A stretch of 64,000 nucleotides of DNA, taken from Actinoplanes sp. NBC_00393 (lineage in GTDB: Bacteria > Actinomycetota > Actinomycetes > Mycobacteriales > Micromonosporaceae). This document shows positions 1 to 8,918 of this stretch, one piece after another (positions within the stretch are counted from its first letter, which is position 1; every line of letters begins with the position of its first letter). The notes below the pieces were generated by a model. It was not told the origin of the DNA. It did no database searches and was given only the letters and a program-made list of their open reading frames with translations. The position numbers and the translations under genes were made by a program. The stretch covers positions 1,454,501 through 1,518,500 of the forward strand of contig NZ_CP107942.1 of assembly GCF_036053395.1 (NCBI RefSeq). The letters run 5' to 3'.

Positions 1-35
1 CTGAACAGCGGGTAGGCGCTTCGGAGAGGTGAGAC

Positions 36-1382
36 GTGCACATCCAGGACGCGATCGACCGGGTCGGGTTCGGGCCGTTCCAGCGCCGCCTCTTCCTCGT
101 CTGCGGGGTCACCTGGGCGGCGGACGCGGCCGAGATCCTGTTACTCTCGTTCGCCCTGCCCGGCATCACGCGCGAGTTCGGTCTGACCTCCGGCCAGGCC
201 GGCGCCGTGGTCACCTCCACCTTCGCCGGCATGCTGGTCGGCGCCTGGTTCTGGGGGATCATGGCCGACCGGGTCGGACGGCGGGTCGGCTTCCAGCTCA
301 CCATCGCGATCTTCGCGGTGTTCGGGGTGGCGTCGGCGTTCGCGACCGACCCGGTGTGGCTGGCGGTGCTGCGGGCCCTGACCGGCTTCGGCCTCGGCGG
401 GGCGTTGCCGCTGGACTTCGCCCTGTTCACCGAGTATCTGCCGACCAAGGACCGGGGCCGCTGGCTGGTGCTGCTGGAGAGCTGGTGGGCGGTGGGCACG
501 GTGACCGCGGCCGGTCTCGCGCTGCTGATCATGCCGACGCTGGGCTGGCGCTGGCTGCTGGGCAGTTCCGCGGCGGCCGCGCTGCTCGTGCTCTGGGCCC
601 GGTCACGGGTGCCCGAGTCGGCCCGCTACCTGCTCAGCCGGGGTGACGCCGACGGCGCCCGGGACCTGGTGAACCAGGTGGCCCGGGCCAACGGCGCGCC
701 ACCGGTCGAACAGCGGCTCACCCTGCCGTCCGGGCGGGGCCGCACCACACCGGCGGCCCTGCTGCGCGGGGCGCTGGGCCGCACCACGCTGCTGCTGTGG
801 GTGGTGTGGCTGTTCATCGGCTTCGGCTACTACGGGATCTTCTCCTGGCTGCCGCAGATCTTCGCCACCGGATACGGCTTCCTGCGCAGCTACCAGTACG
901 TCTTCTTCCTGGCCCTGGCGCAGCTCCCCGGCTACCTGTCGGCGGCCTGGCTGGTCGAACGGGCCGGCCGCAAGCCGGTGCTGGCCGGTTACCTGGCGGC
1001 TGCGGCGGCCGCCACGTTCACCTGGGCGATCGCCGACTCGACGACGCTCGTCTTCGTCGCGGCGGGACTGATGAACTTCTTCACGCTGGGCGCGTGGGCG
1101 GCGCTCTACGCGTACACCCCGGAACGCTATCCGACCCAGCTGCGCGCCTCCGGGCTCGGCGCGGCCAGCGGCTTCGCCCGCATCGGCGCGGTGGCCGCCC
1201 CACTGGCCGGCGGCGCCCTGATCGCCCTGTCCCTGCCCGTGGCGCTCGCCGCGTTCGCGGCGGCGTTCCTGCTGGCCGCGCTCGCGGTGGCGGGCTATGC
1301 GGCGGAGACCCGCGGCACCCGCCTGGACGACACCGTCGCCGAGCACGACACCACCCCGGCCGGATCGGCGGGCTCGTTCTGA
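36..1382 (+). CDS. MFS transporter (sugar/organic acid type)
   Basis: A 448-residue integral membrane carrier of the major facilitator superfamily with about 12 hydrophobic segments. The N-terminus, with a DAAE stretch in the first membrane helix, and the motif-A loop ADRVGRR near residue 77 resemble the NiaP/AAHS/SV2-like branch, which moves nicotinate, aromatic acids or sugars by proton coupling. The substrate cannot be read from sequence. The GTG start at 36 has GGAGAG seven bases upstream. Codon 36 is TTA (141-143), rare in such a GC-rich genome and a possible point of bldA-tRNA control. Downstream lies a 63-bp repeat array. Family is firm; substrate is unknown. Confidence 0.9.
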   Translation: MHIQDAIDRVGFGPFQRRLFLVCGVTWAADAAEILLLSFALPGITREFGLTSGQAGAVVTSTFAGMLVGAWFWGIMADRVGRRVGFQLTIAIFAVFGVASAFATDPVWLAVLRALTGFGLGGALPLDFALFTEYLPTKDRGRWLVLLESWWAVGTVTAAGLALLIMPTLGWRWLLGSSAAAALLVLWARSRVPESARYLLSRGDADGARDLVNQVARANGAPPVEQRLTLPSGRGRTTPAALLRGALGRTTLLLWVVWLFIGFGYYGIFSWLPQIFATGYGFLRSYQYVFFLALAQLPGYLSAAWLVERAGRKPVLAGYLAAAAAATFTWAIADSTTLVFVAAGLMNFFTLGAWAALYAYTPERYPTQLRASGLGAASGFARIGAVAAPLAGGALIALSLPVALAAFAAAFLLAALAVAGYAAETRGTRLDDTVAEHDTTPAGSAGSF

Positions 1383-1492
1383 CCCGGTGTCCCGCCCGGT
1401 CGCGCCAGCCATGTCGTTCGCCGGGTGCCGCCTTCCGCGCCTGCGCGGCGGCTGGTCGGCGTGGGCCGCCGCTCAGGCGTGTTGCGCAGGTG

Positions 1493-1672
1493 GCGAAGCA
1501 TGTCTGGGTGGCGGCTGATGAGAGTGAGCCGCCGTCCAGACACGCTTCAACACCCGCGAAGCATGTCTGGGTGGCGGCTGGTGAGAGTGAGCCGCCGTCC
1601 AGACACGCTTCAACACCCGCGAAGCATGTCTGGGTGGCGGCTGGTGAGGGCGAGCCGCCGTCCAGACACGTC
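1493..1672. repeat. Array A: three 63-bp palindromic tandem repeats
   Basis: Units begin at 1493, 1556 and 1619, exactly 63 bp apart. Each contains a hairpin: GTCTGG-GT-GGCGGCT at 1502-1516 pairs with AGCCGCC-GT-CCAGAC at 1527-1541 around a 10-base loop, and the same holds in the next units. The rest of 1383-1708 holds no gene I can support. The array follows the MFS gene by about 110 bp. The core GGCGGCTGGT is shared with arrays D and, less closely, E. Confidence 0.9.
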
Positions 1673-1708
1673 TCACGTCTGGTGGAGGTGGAGCAGGATG
1701 ATGGAGGC

Positions 1709-1894
1709 ATGGCGACCCCGGAACCCGTCACCGTCCTGCAGCGCTGGGCCGACAGCGGAGGCACCTGGCAGGTGCTGGCCCGCGGCCCGGCCACGGTGAC
1801 CGTCGCGCTGCTGACCTGCACCGGCGAGGAGGCCGACCGGGTCAGCTGGCCGACCGACCCAGTGCTGGACGCCTACCTGTCCGAGGCGGGCTGA
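1709..1894 (+). CDS. Small conserved actinobacterial protein
   Basis: A 61-residue protein of unknown function. The central pattern TWQVLARG...VTVALLTC followed by an acidic tail resembles small proteins common in Streptomyces and Micromonosporaceae. The ATG at 1709 is preceded by purine-rich sequence (GGAG at 1690-1693 and 1703-1706), though spacing is not ideal. No membrane segment or signal peptide is visible. Its last 22 bp overlap the 3-prime end of the convergent Kelch gene. Confidence 0.6.
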   Translation: MATPEPVTVLQRWADSGGTWQVLARGPATVTVALLTCTGEEADRVSWPTDPVLDAYLSEAG

Positions 1895-2784
1895 CCGACT
1901 CGCAGGGCTTCCACGCGGGCGCTGGCCGTCGGCTGGCCGCCCTCGATCTCGAAGCCGCCGAAGGCGATCAGCGTGCCGCCGGGAAGAAGCTCGGCGGAGA
2001 AGGAAGCGCGGCCGACCGCGAGGAGCGGGCGCAGCGTACGCCAGCGGTCCGCCCGCGGATCATAGAGTTCGGTGGTGCGCAGCGGACCGTCCGCGCTCGC
2101 CCCGCCGACCACGAAAAGCCGCCGGTTGCCGGCCGCGACCGCCGGGTTGCCCCGGGCGGAACGCAGCGGCGCCACGGACTGCCAGGTGTCGGTCGCCGGG
2201 TCGTACCGTTCGACGGCGGACTGGAAGACCATCGCGTCGTCGGCGCCGCCGATCGCGTACAGGTCGCCGTCGAGCACGGCGACCTTGAGCAGGCCGCGGC
2301 GGGTCGGCATGGGCCGCAGCCGGCGCCACCGGTCGTCGGACACGTCGTAGACGGCGACCGCCGCGGTGGCCACGTCGTCGGCGTCGAACCCGCCGACCAC
2401 GTAGATGCGGTCGCCGATCGCGGCCGCACCGGCGCCGCCGCGGGCGCCGGGCAGCGGCCGCCCGGTACGCCAGCTCCCCGACCCGGTGTCGAGAATCTCG
2501 ACCATGTCCACGGTCTTGCCGCGGACGAAGCCGCCGAGCACGTAGATGTCCCGGCGTACGGCCGCCGCCGACGGGTTGCCGCGCGCGGTCGGCATCGGTG
2601 TGATGAGCCGCCACCGGCCGCTCTCCCGGTCGAGCCGCTCGACCGAGTCGTGTTCGGCGCCGAACGCCGTGGTGAAGCCGCCGATCGCGTACGTGGCGCC
2701 AGCGGTGGCCGCGATCAGGCCGCCGCGGGCGATGGTCAAGGCGGGCCGGCTCTGCCAGGGGCCGTCAAGGATGTCTGGTTGCAT
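1873..2784 (-). CDS. Kelch-repeat beta-propeller protein
   Basis: A 303-residue protein made almost entirely of Kelch repeats of about 48 residues, each with the double-glycine strand (YAIGGF, YVLGGF, YVVGGF, YAIGGA, FVVGGA, IAFGGF) followed by a conserved W and R/P. Six such blades suggest a complete six-bladed propeller. The ATG at 2784 is chosen because longer reading frames would run through the divergent LuxR gene. No signal peptide is obvious. Role is unknown; such propellers often bind proteins or sugars. It shares a 61-bp intergenic region with the LuxR gene. Confidence 0.85.
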   Translation of the reverse strand: MQPDILDGPWQSRPALTIARGGLIAATAGATYAIGGFTTAFGAEHDSVERLDRESGRWRLITPMPTARGNPSAAAVRRDIYVLGGFVRGKTVDMVEILDTGSGSWRTGRPLPGARGGAGAAAIGDRIYVVGGFDADDVATAAVAVYDVSDDRWRRLRPMPTRRGLLKVAVLDGDLYAIGGADDAMVFQSAVERYDPATDTWQSVAPLRSARGNPAVAAGNRRLFVVGGASADGPLRTTELYDPRADRWRTLRPLLAVGRASFSAELLPGGTLIAFGGFEIEGGQPTASARVEALRVGQPASDR

Positions 2785-2820
2785 GCCTTGAACGCTGCGT
2801 CCGCTGGGCGACAGGAACCA

Positions 2821-2836
2821 TACGACGTTCGTCGTA
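2821..2836. promoter_or_regulatory. Palindromic operator between Kelch and LuxR genes
   Basis: TACGACG-TT-CGTCGTA is a perfect 7+7 palindrome nine bases upstream of the LuxR start. Its size and position fit a site for a dimeric GerE-type regulator, probably the adjacent LuxR protein acting on itself and the Kelch gene. Binding is inferred. Confidence 0.6.
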
Positions 2837-2845
2837 CGGTGAGCC

Positions 2846-3556
2846 GTGGGCATCGATCTCGACGCGACCGCGGTGCGCCGGCTGCTGGCCACCGGCGGCC
2901 CGCCCCTGACCATCACCGAGGTGCTCGCCGTCGTCGCCGCGACCACCTCGTGCGACGTGGTGTCGTGGTCCCGGCTCGACATCGCCGGGCGGCGGGTGCT
3001 CGACGGCGCGACCCTGCCCGCCGACGTCGCCGAGACGGACTCCGCGCTCGACGCGGTGTTCTGGGAGCACTACCACGAGCATCCGCTCTGCCACGGCGCC
3101 GGGGAGCACGTGCCGGTCTGCGCGATCACGGATGTGCTGGACGGGCCGGCCTGGCGGCGTACCGGGCTCTATGCGGAGTACTTCCGGCCCAGCGGTCTGG
3201 AGCACGAGATCGGCGTCAAGCTCAGCCATCCGCCCGGGCAGACCAACGTGCTGCTGCTCGACCGTGGGCCGGGGCCGGCCTTCGACGAGCACGACCGGCT
3301 GGTGCTGACGCTGCTGCGGCCGCACCTGGACGCCGCGGTCCGGCGCATCATCGAGCCCGGCCCGGACCTGACCCGGCGGGAACGCGAGATCCTCGCGCTG
3401 GTCCGGCGCGGGCTGACCAACCGCGCGATCGGTCACCGGCTCGGGGTGTCCGCGCACACCGTACGCAAGCATCTGGAGAACGCCTTCGCGAGGTTGGGCG
3501 TGCACAGCCGTACCGAAGCGGTGGTCGCTCTGGAAACGGAACACGTCCGGCACTGA
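2846..3556 (+). CDS. LuxR-family transcriptional regulator
   Basis: A 236-residue regulator. Residues 1-165 resemble a GAF-like sensory domain. Residues 175-232 form a GerE/LuxR helix-turn-helix (LTRREREILALVRRGLTNRA, then VSAHTVRKHLENAFARLGV). The ligand is unknown and the domain does not look like an acyl-homoserine-lactone sensor. GTG start at 2846. It is divergent from the Kelch gene with a perfect palindrome between them. Confidence 0.88.
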   Translation: MGIDLDATAVRRLLATGGPPLTITEVLAVVAATTSCDVVSWSRLDIAGRRVLDGATLPADVAETDSALDAVFWEHYHEHPLCHGAGEHVPVCAITDVLDGPAWRRTGLYAEYFRPSGLEHEIGVKLSHPPGQTNVLLLDRGPGPAFDEHDRLVLTLLRPHLDAAVRRIIEPGPDLTRREREILALVRRGLTNRAIGHRLGVSAHTVRKHLENAFARLGVHSRTEAVVALETEHVRH

Positions 3557-3583
3557 TGTGCCGGGCGTGACCAGAAGGGAAAC

Positions 3584-5104
3584 TCAGCCCCAGAGGGCGG
3601 TGCTCCAGTCGTCGGTGGAGGCGTAGCGCGCGCCCGTCCAGGCGTCGGCCGACCAGGCCCGGCCGGACCAGGCGCGGCCGGACCAGCTCGGGTCGGCCCA
3701 GGTGCGGTTGCCGCCCCACGGGATGACCGGCCAGACCGCGGAACCCCAGGTCTTCGATGCGAACGAGGTGCCGTTCCAGCTGTCGCCGGCGATCGTGGTG
3801 CCCATCCAGGTGCCGCCGATCCAGGACCGCTCGGCCGCCGCCATGGCCGCCCAGTTGGCGCTGTGGAACGGGCCGAAGACGGTGTACTCGCCGGTCAGCT
3901 CCACGTTGTTGCTGACCACCCGGCTCTCGCCGCGGGCGTCGTCGAGTTCGCCGCTGCCGGTGGACCAGGCGAACCTCTGCGTGCTGTCGGAGGCCGGGGC
4001 CAGGCCCAGGGCGGTGTTCACGTTGATCTGCTTGAGCTTCTGCGTGCCGGCCTTGCCGGTGGTCAGCACGGTGCCCCGCTTGAGCAGGTTCTTCACCTGG
4101 TCGGGGGTGAGCGACGGGCGGGCCTCCAGCAGCAGGGCGACGGCCGCCGAGGTCACCGCGGTGGCCTGCGAGGTGCCGCTGCCGCGGAACAGCGTGGTGC
4201 CGCTGCGCGCGGCCGGATACGCGTCGTCGATGCTGGAACCCGGGTCCCGCAGCGACAGGACCGACTCGCCCGGCGCGAGCACGTCGATCGCCTTGCCGCT
4301 GGTTCCGCTGTTGGTGAAGGCCGCCAGGTCGTCGTCGGCGGTGGAGACGGTGCCCTTGGTTGCGGTGGCGCCGACCGAGATGACGAACGGGTCGGTGGCC
4401 GGGTTGGTCATCTTGGCCTCGGCGTTGCCCTCGTTGCCGGCCGCGGCGACCACGACGATGCCGGCCTTCCAGGCGCGTTCCACGGCGTACTGCAGCGGGT
4501 CGGTGGCGGCGGACGGGTTGCCGCCGCTGCCGTACGACAGGTTCAGCACCCGGATCGGGTTGTCCGGGTCGTCGTTGCGGTGCTCCACCACCCAGTCGAT
4601 GGCGGCGATCACCTGGGAGACGTCGACGGCGCCGTTGGCCGTACCCAGCTTGAGCGAGGTGAGCTGCGCGCCGGGGGCGACGCCCTTGGTGCCGCTGGCG
4701 GTGTCGTTGCCGACGATGATGCCGGCCATGTGGGTGCCGTGCCCGTTCGTGTCCAGGTAGCGCAGGTTGGCCGCCTGCGACTCGAAGGACAGGTCGGGCC
4801 CGTTGACGATCTGCGAGGCGGGCAGCCCGGCGACCGGGGCGACACCGGTGTCCAGCAGCGCGACGCCGACACCCGCGCCGGTCAGCTTCGCCGCCGCGCC
4901 GGTGTCCGCGCCGATGATCGTGCGGACGTCCTTGAGCGTGGTGCCCGTACCGGTGGTGGTCGAGGTGGTCAGCCACTGTCCGGACCAGGCACGGCCCATC
5001 GGCTCGGCGATCCCGGGCCGGATGGCGTACGCGCTGCCGCCGATCAGAGCGAGGGGCAGGGCCGCCGCCACGGCGGTCCGCACAACTTTCCTGGTACGCC
5101 TCAT
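3584..5104 (-). CDS. Secreted S8 serine protease (subtilisin family) with Trp-rich tail
   Basis: A 506-residue exported peptidase. A twin-Arg/Lys N-terminus and hydrophobic stretch (residues 1-27) form a signal peptide. The catalytic triad is visible as D85 (ALLDTG), H122 (NGHGTHMAG) and S312 (GSGTSQA), with oxyanion-hole N224 (AAGNEG). After the domain (about 75-375), the last 75 residues are tryptophan-rich with short repeats such as SWSGRAWSGRAW. The ATG at 5104 has GGAGG six bases upstream. No long I9 propeptide is evident. The Trp-rich tail may bind cell wall or polymer, which is inference. Confidence 0.93.
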   Translation of the reverse strand: MRRTRKVVRTAVAAALPLALIGGSAYAIRPGIAEPMGRAWSGQWLTTSTTTGTGTTLKDVRTIIGADTGAAAKLTGAGVGVALLDTGVAPVAGLPASQIVNGPDLSFESQAANLRYLDTNGHGTHMAGIIVGNDTASGTKGVAPGAQLTSLKLGTANGAVDVSQVIAAIDWVVEHRNDDPDNPIRVLNLSYGSGGNPSAATDPLQYAVERAWKAGIVVVAAAGNEGNAEAKMTNPATDPFVISVGATATKGTVSTADDDLAAFTNSGTSGKAIDVLAPGESVLSLRDPGSSIDDAYPAARSGTTLFRGSGTSQATAVTSAAVALLLEARPSLTPDQVKNLLKRGTVLTTGKAGTQKLKQINVNTALGLAPASDSTQRFAWSTGSGELDDARGESRVVSNNVELTGEYTVFGPFHSANWAAMAAAERSWIGGTWMGTTIAGDSWNGTSFASKTWGSAVWPVIPWGGNRTWADPSWSGRAWSGRAWSADAWTGARYASTDDWSTALWG

Positions 5105-5218
5105 GTGCGTCCTCCGTAGCGTGCCGGTTGCGTTACGGTGGCGAGACATCGGCGTGGTCGCACCCGACCTGAGAACTTTCTTTCTACAGTCCCGGGAAAT
5201 CGTGCCGATACGGCTGCG

Positions 5219-6751
5219 GTGACCCTGGAAGTAGCCGCCGAACTCGATGACCTCGAGAACCACGAGGGTCATGACGTGGCGGCCCTACTCGCCCGGGCCA
5301 CCGCCGTTCTGGACGCGGCGGAGCGGCTCGGCGACGTCGTGCTGGGCCACCGGGCCCGGCTCGTGCAGGCCGACATGCGGCGCCGCGAGGGCGACGTCGA
5401 CCACGCGGCCCGGGTCTTCATCAGCACCCACCAGTGGGCACGGCGGCACGACTGCCGGCCACTGCTGGCCCGCAGTCATTTCCACCTGGCGCTCACCTTC
5501 CACTACCTGGGCGACCACGCGGCCAGCCTGGAGCACGCGCTCAACGCGGTGGAACTGCTGGGCGACGACGAGTCGCCCGGGCTGCGGATCATCCACCTGA
5601 TCCGGCTGGCCAACTCGCTCGCCGAGAACGGGTCGACCGACGAGGCCCGGGAACGCTACCGGCAGGCGGAACGGATCGCCGTCGAGATCGGGGACCTGAC
5701 CCGGCAGCTGCTGGTTCTGAACAATCTGGCGTACACCGAACTGGAAGCCGGCAATGCCGCCACCGCGCTGGCCGCCGTCGACCGGATGTACGGCGCGGCT
5801 GCGGCCATCGGCCGTGACCTGCTGATCGTCGAGCGCGACACGGTCGCCAACATCCACATCAGCGCCGGACGGTACGCCGAGGCCGAGGCGATCCTGCGCG
5901 ACCTGGACGACGCGCCGAACTGGTACGAGACGCACGACGCCGCCGACGCCGCCCTCACGTTGACGGTTGCGCAGCGGCACCTGGGCGCCTACGACCGGGC
6001 GCAGGACAGCCTCGACCGCTGTCGCCGGCTGTGCGCCGAGCACCAGCTGACCGGCGTCGCGGTCCGCCTGCTGGCCGAGCAGGCCGAACTGTACGCGGCG
6101 ACCGGCGACTACCAGGCCGCGTTCGAGGAGTACAAGAGCTTCCACGCGGAGAGCGAGCAGCTGCGCTCGTCGCAGCTGGAGGCGCGGGCCCGGGCCCGGC
6201 AGGCGATCTTCGAGACCGCGGAGGCCCGCCGGGACGCCGAACGCTACCGCGAGCAGGCCCGCCGCGACCCGCTCACCGGCCTCTACAACCGCCGCTACGT
6301 CGACGAGCGGCTGCCGGACACGCTGAGCAGGGCGGCCGCCGACGGCGTTCCGGTGACCGTGTCGCTGCTCGACCTGGACCACTTCAAACGGATCAACGAC
6401 ACGCTGTCGCACGACACCGGCGACCGGGTGCTGATGGCCGTCGCCGAGCTGGTCGCGGGCTTCACCGGCGACGGCTTCCTGGCCCGGATGGGCGGCGAGG
6501 AGTTCCTGCTGGTCCTGCCGGGGGTGGGCGCGGGGGAGGCGCCGCATCTGCTGGACACCGTGCGGCGCCGGGTCGCCGCCTACGGCTGGGCGCCGATCAC
6601 CGGGGAGCTGCCGGTCACGGTCAGCATCGGGTCGGTGAGCACCGAGGGGTACGCCGGAGCGAGCCAGGCGGATCTGCTGGCCGAGGCGGACCGTTGCCTG
6701 TACGCCGCCAAGCACGCCGGCCGTGACCGGGTAGTCACCTCCCCGGGGTGA
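5219..6751 (+). CDS. TPR-repeat diguanylate cyclase (GGDEF)
   Basis: A 510-residue protein likely making cyclic di-GMP. Residues 1-330 are helical tetratricopeptide-like repeats, then a helical linker leads into a GGDEF domain (RDPLTGLYNRRY, then LDLDHFKRINDTLSHDTGD). The active-site signature is GGEEF at residues 425-429, an active variant. An RxxD inhibitory site just upstream is not visible, so product feedback may be absent. No EAL domain and no membrane segment. The GTG at 5219 gives the first TPR helix; a longer frame to 5138 would run into the protease promoter region. Confidence 0.88.
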   Translation: MTLEVAAELDDLENHEGHDVAALLARATAVLDAAERLGDVVLGHRARLVQADMRRREGDVDHAARVFISTHQWARRHDCRPLLARSHFHLALTFHYLGDHAASLEHALNAVELLGDDESPGLRIIHLIRLANSLAENGSTDEARERYRQAERIAVEIGDLTRQLLVLNNLAYTELEAGNAATALAAVDRMYGAAAAIGRDLLIVERDTVANIHISAGRYAEAEAILRDLDDAPNWYETHDAADAALTLTVAQRHLGAYDRAQDSLDRCRRLCAEHQLTGVAVRLLAEQAELYAATGDYQAAFEEYKSFHAESEQLRSSQLEARARARQAIFETAEARRDAERYREQARRDPLTGLYNRRYVDERLPDTLSRAAADGVPVTVSLLDLDHFKRINDTLSHDTGDRVLMAVAELVAGFTGDGFLARMGGEEFLLVLPGVGAGEAPHLLDTVRRRVAAYGWAPITGELPVTVSIGSVSTEGYAGASQADLLAEADRCLYAAKHAGRDRVVTSPG

Positions 6752-6812
6752 GGCGGCCGGCTCCCGTATCGATCACCATGGTTCCGACCCAGTGGGGAGC
6801 GGGAGGAAGATC

Positions 6813-7349
6813 ATGGCATTCGACACGTTCATCGCCTACGTCGGCGTGTACCCCAGCGTGGACGCGGCGGAGGCGGACTACCAGCTCGTCAAGGACCTGC
6901 ACCGCGAGGCGAACCTGATCGACGCGTACGACGCGGCGGTGGTCGAGCGGAAGGCGGACGGCAAGACCAAGATCGTCAAGAAGCACGAGACACCGACCCG
7001 GGTCGGCGGGGTGCTGGGCGGCGGCTTCGGCCTCGCCACCGGCCTCGTCGTGGCGCTGTTCCCGTTCGCGGCCATCGGCGGCGGCCTGCTCGCGGCCACC
7101 ACCGGCGGCGGGGCGCTGCTCGGCGCGCTGGCCGGCCACGCCGCGGCCGGGATGAGCCGGCACGATTTGAAGGAACTCGGCGAATACCTCGACGAGGGCC
7201 AGGCCGGCCTGGTCGTGGTCGCCGTCTCGGACATGGGCGCCAAGGTGGAACGCGCCATGGCGAAGGCCGAGAAGCTCAAGTCCAAGGAGCTCAAGGCCGA
7301 CCCGGCGGACATCGAGCAGGACGTCAAAGCAGCCGGGGACAGCAAGTGA
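6813..7349 (+). CDS. DUF1269-family membrane protein
   Basis: A 178-residue protein with an N-terminal alpha/beta domain, a glycine-rich hydrophobic hairpin (about residues 68-115, like a glycine zipper) and a charged Lys-rich C-terminus. This layout matches DUF1269, a family often near stress genes but of unknown function. ATG at 6813 is preceded by GGGAGGA. Its stop overlaps the next gene (GTGA), so the two are translationally coupled. Confidence 0.8.
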   Translation: MAFDTFIAYVGVYPSVDAAEADYQLVKDLHREANLIDAYDAAVVERKADGKTKIVKKHETPTRVGGVLGGGFGLATGLVVALFPFAAIGGGLLAATTGGGALLGALAGHAAAGMSRHDLKELGEYLDEGQAGLVVVAVSDMGAKVERAMAKAEKLKSKELKADPADIEQDVKAAGDSK

Positions 7350-7720
7350 TCGAGGAGCTCGGTGGGCTGCCGGACGGCGTACTGGGCTTCCGGTTCGCCG
7401 GGCCGGTGACCCGGGAGGAGTATCTCGGCGTCTTTCGGCCGCCGTTGCAGGCCGCGCTCGAAGGCGGCCAGGGGATCCGGCTGGTCCTGGTCATCGACCA
7501 GGACTTCGGCTGGTTCCAGCCGGGCGCGTTCTGGGAGGACCTGAAGTTCGGTCTCGGGCCGGGCACCGAGCACCACAAGGCGTGGGAGCGGATGGCGATC
7601 GTCTCCGACGCCGACTGGGTCCGGCACGCGCTCGGCCTGTTCGGCTTCCTGGTGCCCGGTGCGGCGCGGGTGTTCCCCGGTACCGGCCTGGACGAGGCGA
7701 AGGCCTGGCTGGCCGCCTGA
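7346..7720 (+). CDS. SpoIIAA-like/STAS-type protein
   Basis: A 124-residue protein (GLPDGVLGFRFAGPVTREEY, IDQDFGWFQPGAFWEDLKFG, ending LDEAKAWL) typical of SpoIIAA-like folds (DUF3478) related to STAS domains. These proteins bind lipid or partner proteins at membranes. The GTG start overlaps the preceding stop by four bases, suggesting it works with the DUF1269 protein. Confidence 0.75.
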   Translation: MIEELGGLPDGVLGFRFAGPVTREEYLGVFRPPLQAALEGGQGIRLVLVIDQDFGWFQPGAFWEDLKFGLGPGTEHHKAWERMAIVSDADWVRHALGLFGFLVPGAARVFPGTGLDEAKAWLAA

Positions 7721-7773
7721 TTCATCCATTCCGGACGATGTCGGGCGCTGAGCGCGCCGGAAAGGTGTCGACC

Positions 7774-8208
7774 ATGGCAGCCACCACGCGCCGGGGCGGA
7801 GCGGCCCCGCTACTCGGACTCCTGGTGATCATCGCGGGCGCGATCTTCTTCGTGGCCGGCGTGGCCACCTACAGCGTGGTCAGCTCGACACTGGCCGACC
7901 AGAAGATCACCGTGTCGGACGACGCCGACTGGTTCGCCGGTCAGCACGTCACCCAGCCATGGCAGGCGTACTCCGAGGCCATGGTGATCGGCAAGCACGC
8001 CAGCGAGATGGCCGGCGGCAAGACGTACGCGGAGCTGCCACGCGACGACCCCAACCGGGAGTCCGTGATGACGGCGTCGTTCCTGCAGGCCTCGCTGTTC
8101 ACCTCGGTGGTCGCCTTCGGCGTCGCGCTGCTGGCCGCCGGCCTCGGCATCGTCCTGGTGCTGATCGGCGTCGCGCTGCGCCGCCTGGCCGGTCAGCCCG
8201 CCGGGTAG
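7774..8208 (+). CDS. Small two-helix membrane protein (LigA-mislabelled family)
   Basis: A 144-residue protein with transmembrane segments at about 15-40 and 108-138 around an extracytoplasmic region (KITVSDDADWFAGQHV, then GKTYAEL). This actinobacterial family is often called aromatic ring-opening dioxygenase LigA in databases, but it has no dioxygenase fold or metal ligands. The ATG at 7774 is supported by GGAAAGG eight bases upstream. Its end overlaps the convergent flavodoxin gene by 16 bp. Function unknown. Confidence 0.8.
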   Translation: MAATTRRGGAAPLLGLLVIIAGAIFFVAGVATYSVVSSTLADQKITVSDDADWFAGQHVTQPWQAYSEAMVIGKHASEMAGGKTYAELPRDDPNRESVMTASFLQASLFTSVVAFGVALLAAGLGIVLVLIGVALRRLAGQPAG

Positions 8209-8804
8209 GGCTGGGCCGCCAGCAGCTTGGCGAGGTGTGCCGCGTTCACAGCCAGGGTCTTGGTCGCCTTGCCGGTGGTGTCGGGCTTCGGCCCGGCCTG
8301 GTCGTAGTTCACGGTCTGCATCGCCTCGCCCACCCAGTAGGTGCCGCCCGCCGCCGGGATGGTGAACCCGACGTCGTTCAGCGCCTGGATCACCTCGGCC
8401 GTGACGTGGTGCGCGCCGTCCTCGTTGCCGACCACCGCCACCACGGCCACCTTGCCGTAGGTCAGCAGCCGCCCCTGCTCGTCGGTCTCGGACAATTCGG
8501 CGTCCAGCCGCTCCAGGACCATCTTGCAGACGCTGGACGGCTGGCCCATCCAGATCGGCGTCGCGATCACCAGGATGTCGGAGGCCAGCAGCTTCTCCCG
8601 GATCGCCGGCCACTCGTCGCCGTCACCCTCGTCGGTGGACACCCCGAACCGCACGTCGTGGTCGACGATCCGGATCAGCTCACCGTCGACGTCGTGGTCG
8701 GACAGCGCGGCCAGCACCTCCCGGCCGAGCAGTTCCGAACTGGACGGGGCCGGCGACTTCTTCAGCGAACATCCGAGGACCAGAGCTTTCAGGGTGGCAG
8801 TCAT
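8193..8804 (-). CDS. Flavodoxin-family NAD(P)H:FMN oxidoreductase
   Basis: A 203-residue flavoprotein of the NADPH-dependent FMN reductase type. The phosphate-binding loop lies in LVLGCSLKKSPAPSSS at the N-terminus, and TPIWMGQPSSVCKMVLERLD and GNEDGAHH are the flavin-contact regions usual for the family. A second ATG at 8816 would add four residues. It probably reduces quinones or nitro compounds or supplies reduced flavin. Confidence 0.8.
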   Translation of the reverse strand: MTATLKALVLGCSLKKSPAPSSSELLGREVLAALSDHDVDGELIRIVDHDVRFGVSTDEGDGDEWPAIREKLLASDILVIATPIWMGQPSSVCKMVLERLDAELSETDEQGRLLTYGKVAVVAVVGNEDGAHHVTAEVIQALNDVGFTIPAAGGTYWVGEAMQTVNYDQAGPKPDTTGKATKTLAVNAAHLAKLLAAQPYPAG

Positions 8805-8918
8805 ACCTCGACGCATGCCCCGCCCCTGATGATCGAAACGCCAGGTCGAAGCGCAACCGCCGGCCGGCCGTTGAAAAGGCGACAGGTTACGTTCATCACA
8901 CCGGGGAAGCCTGTGGGG

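Noticed and set aside
1473..1676. Open frames with 21-residue peptide repeats across the 63-bp arrays
   Set aside because: A 63-bp period keeps all frames open in GC-rich DNA on both strands. Array B mixes 62- and 63-bp units, which would shift the frame, and stems are conserved rather than codons.
7774..8208. Naming this gene LigA dioxygenase
   Set aside because: The protein has two membrane helices and no dioxygenase metal site; the database name is a known misannotation.
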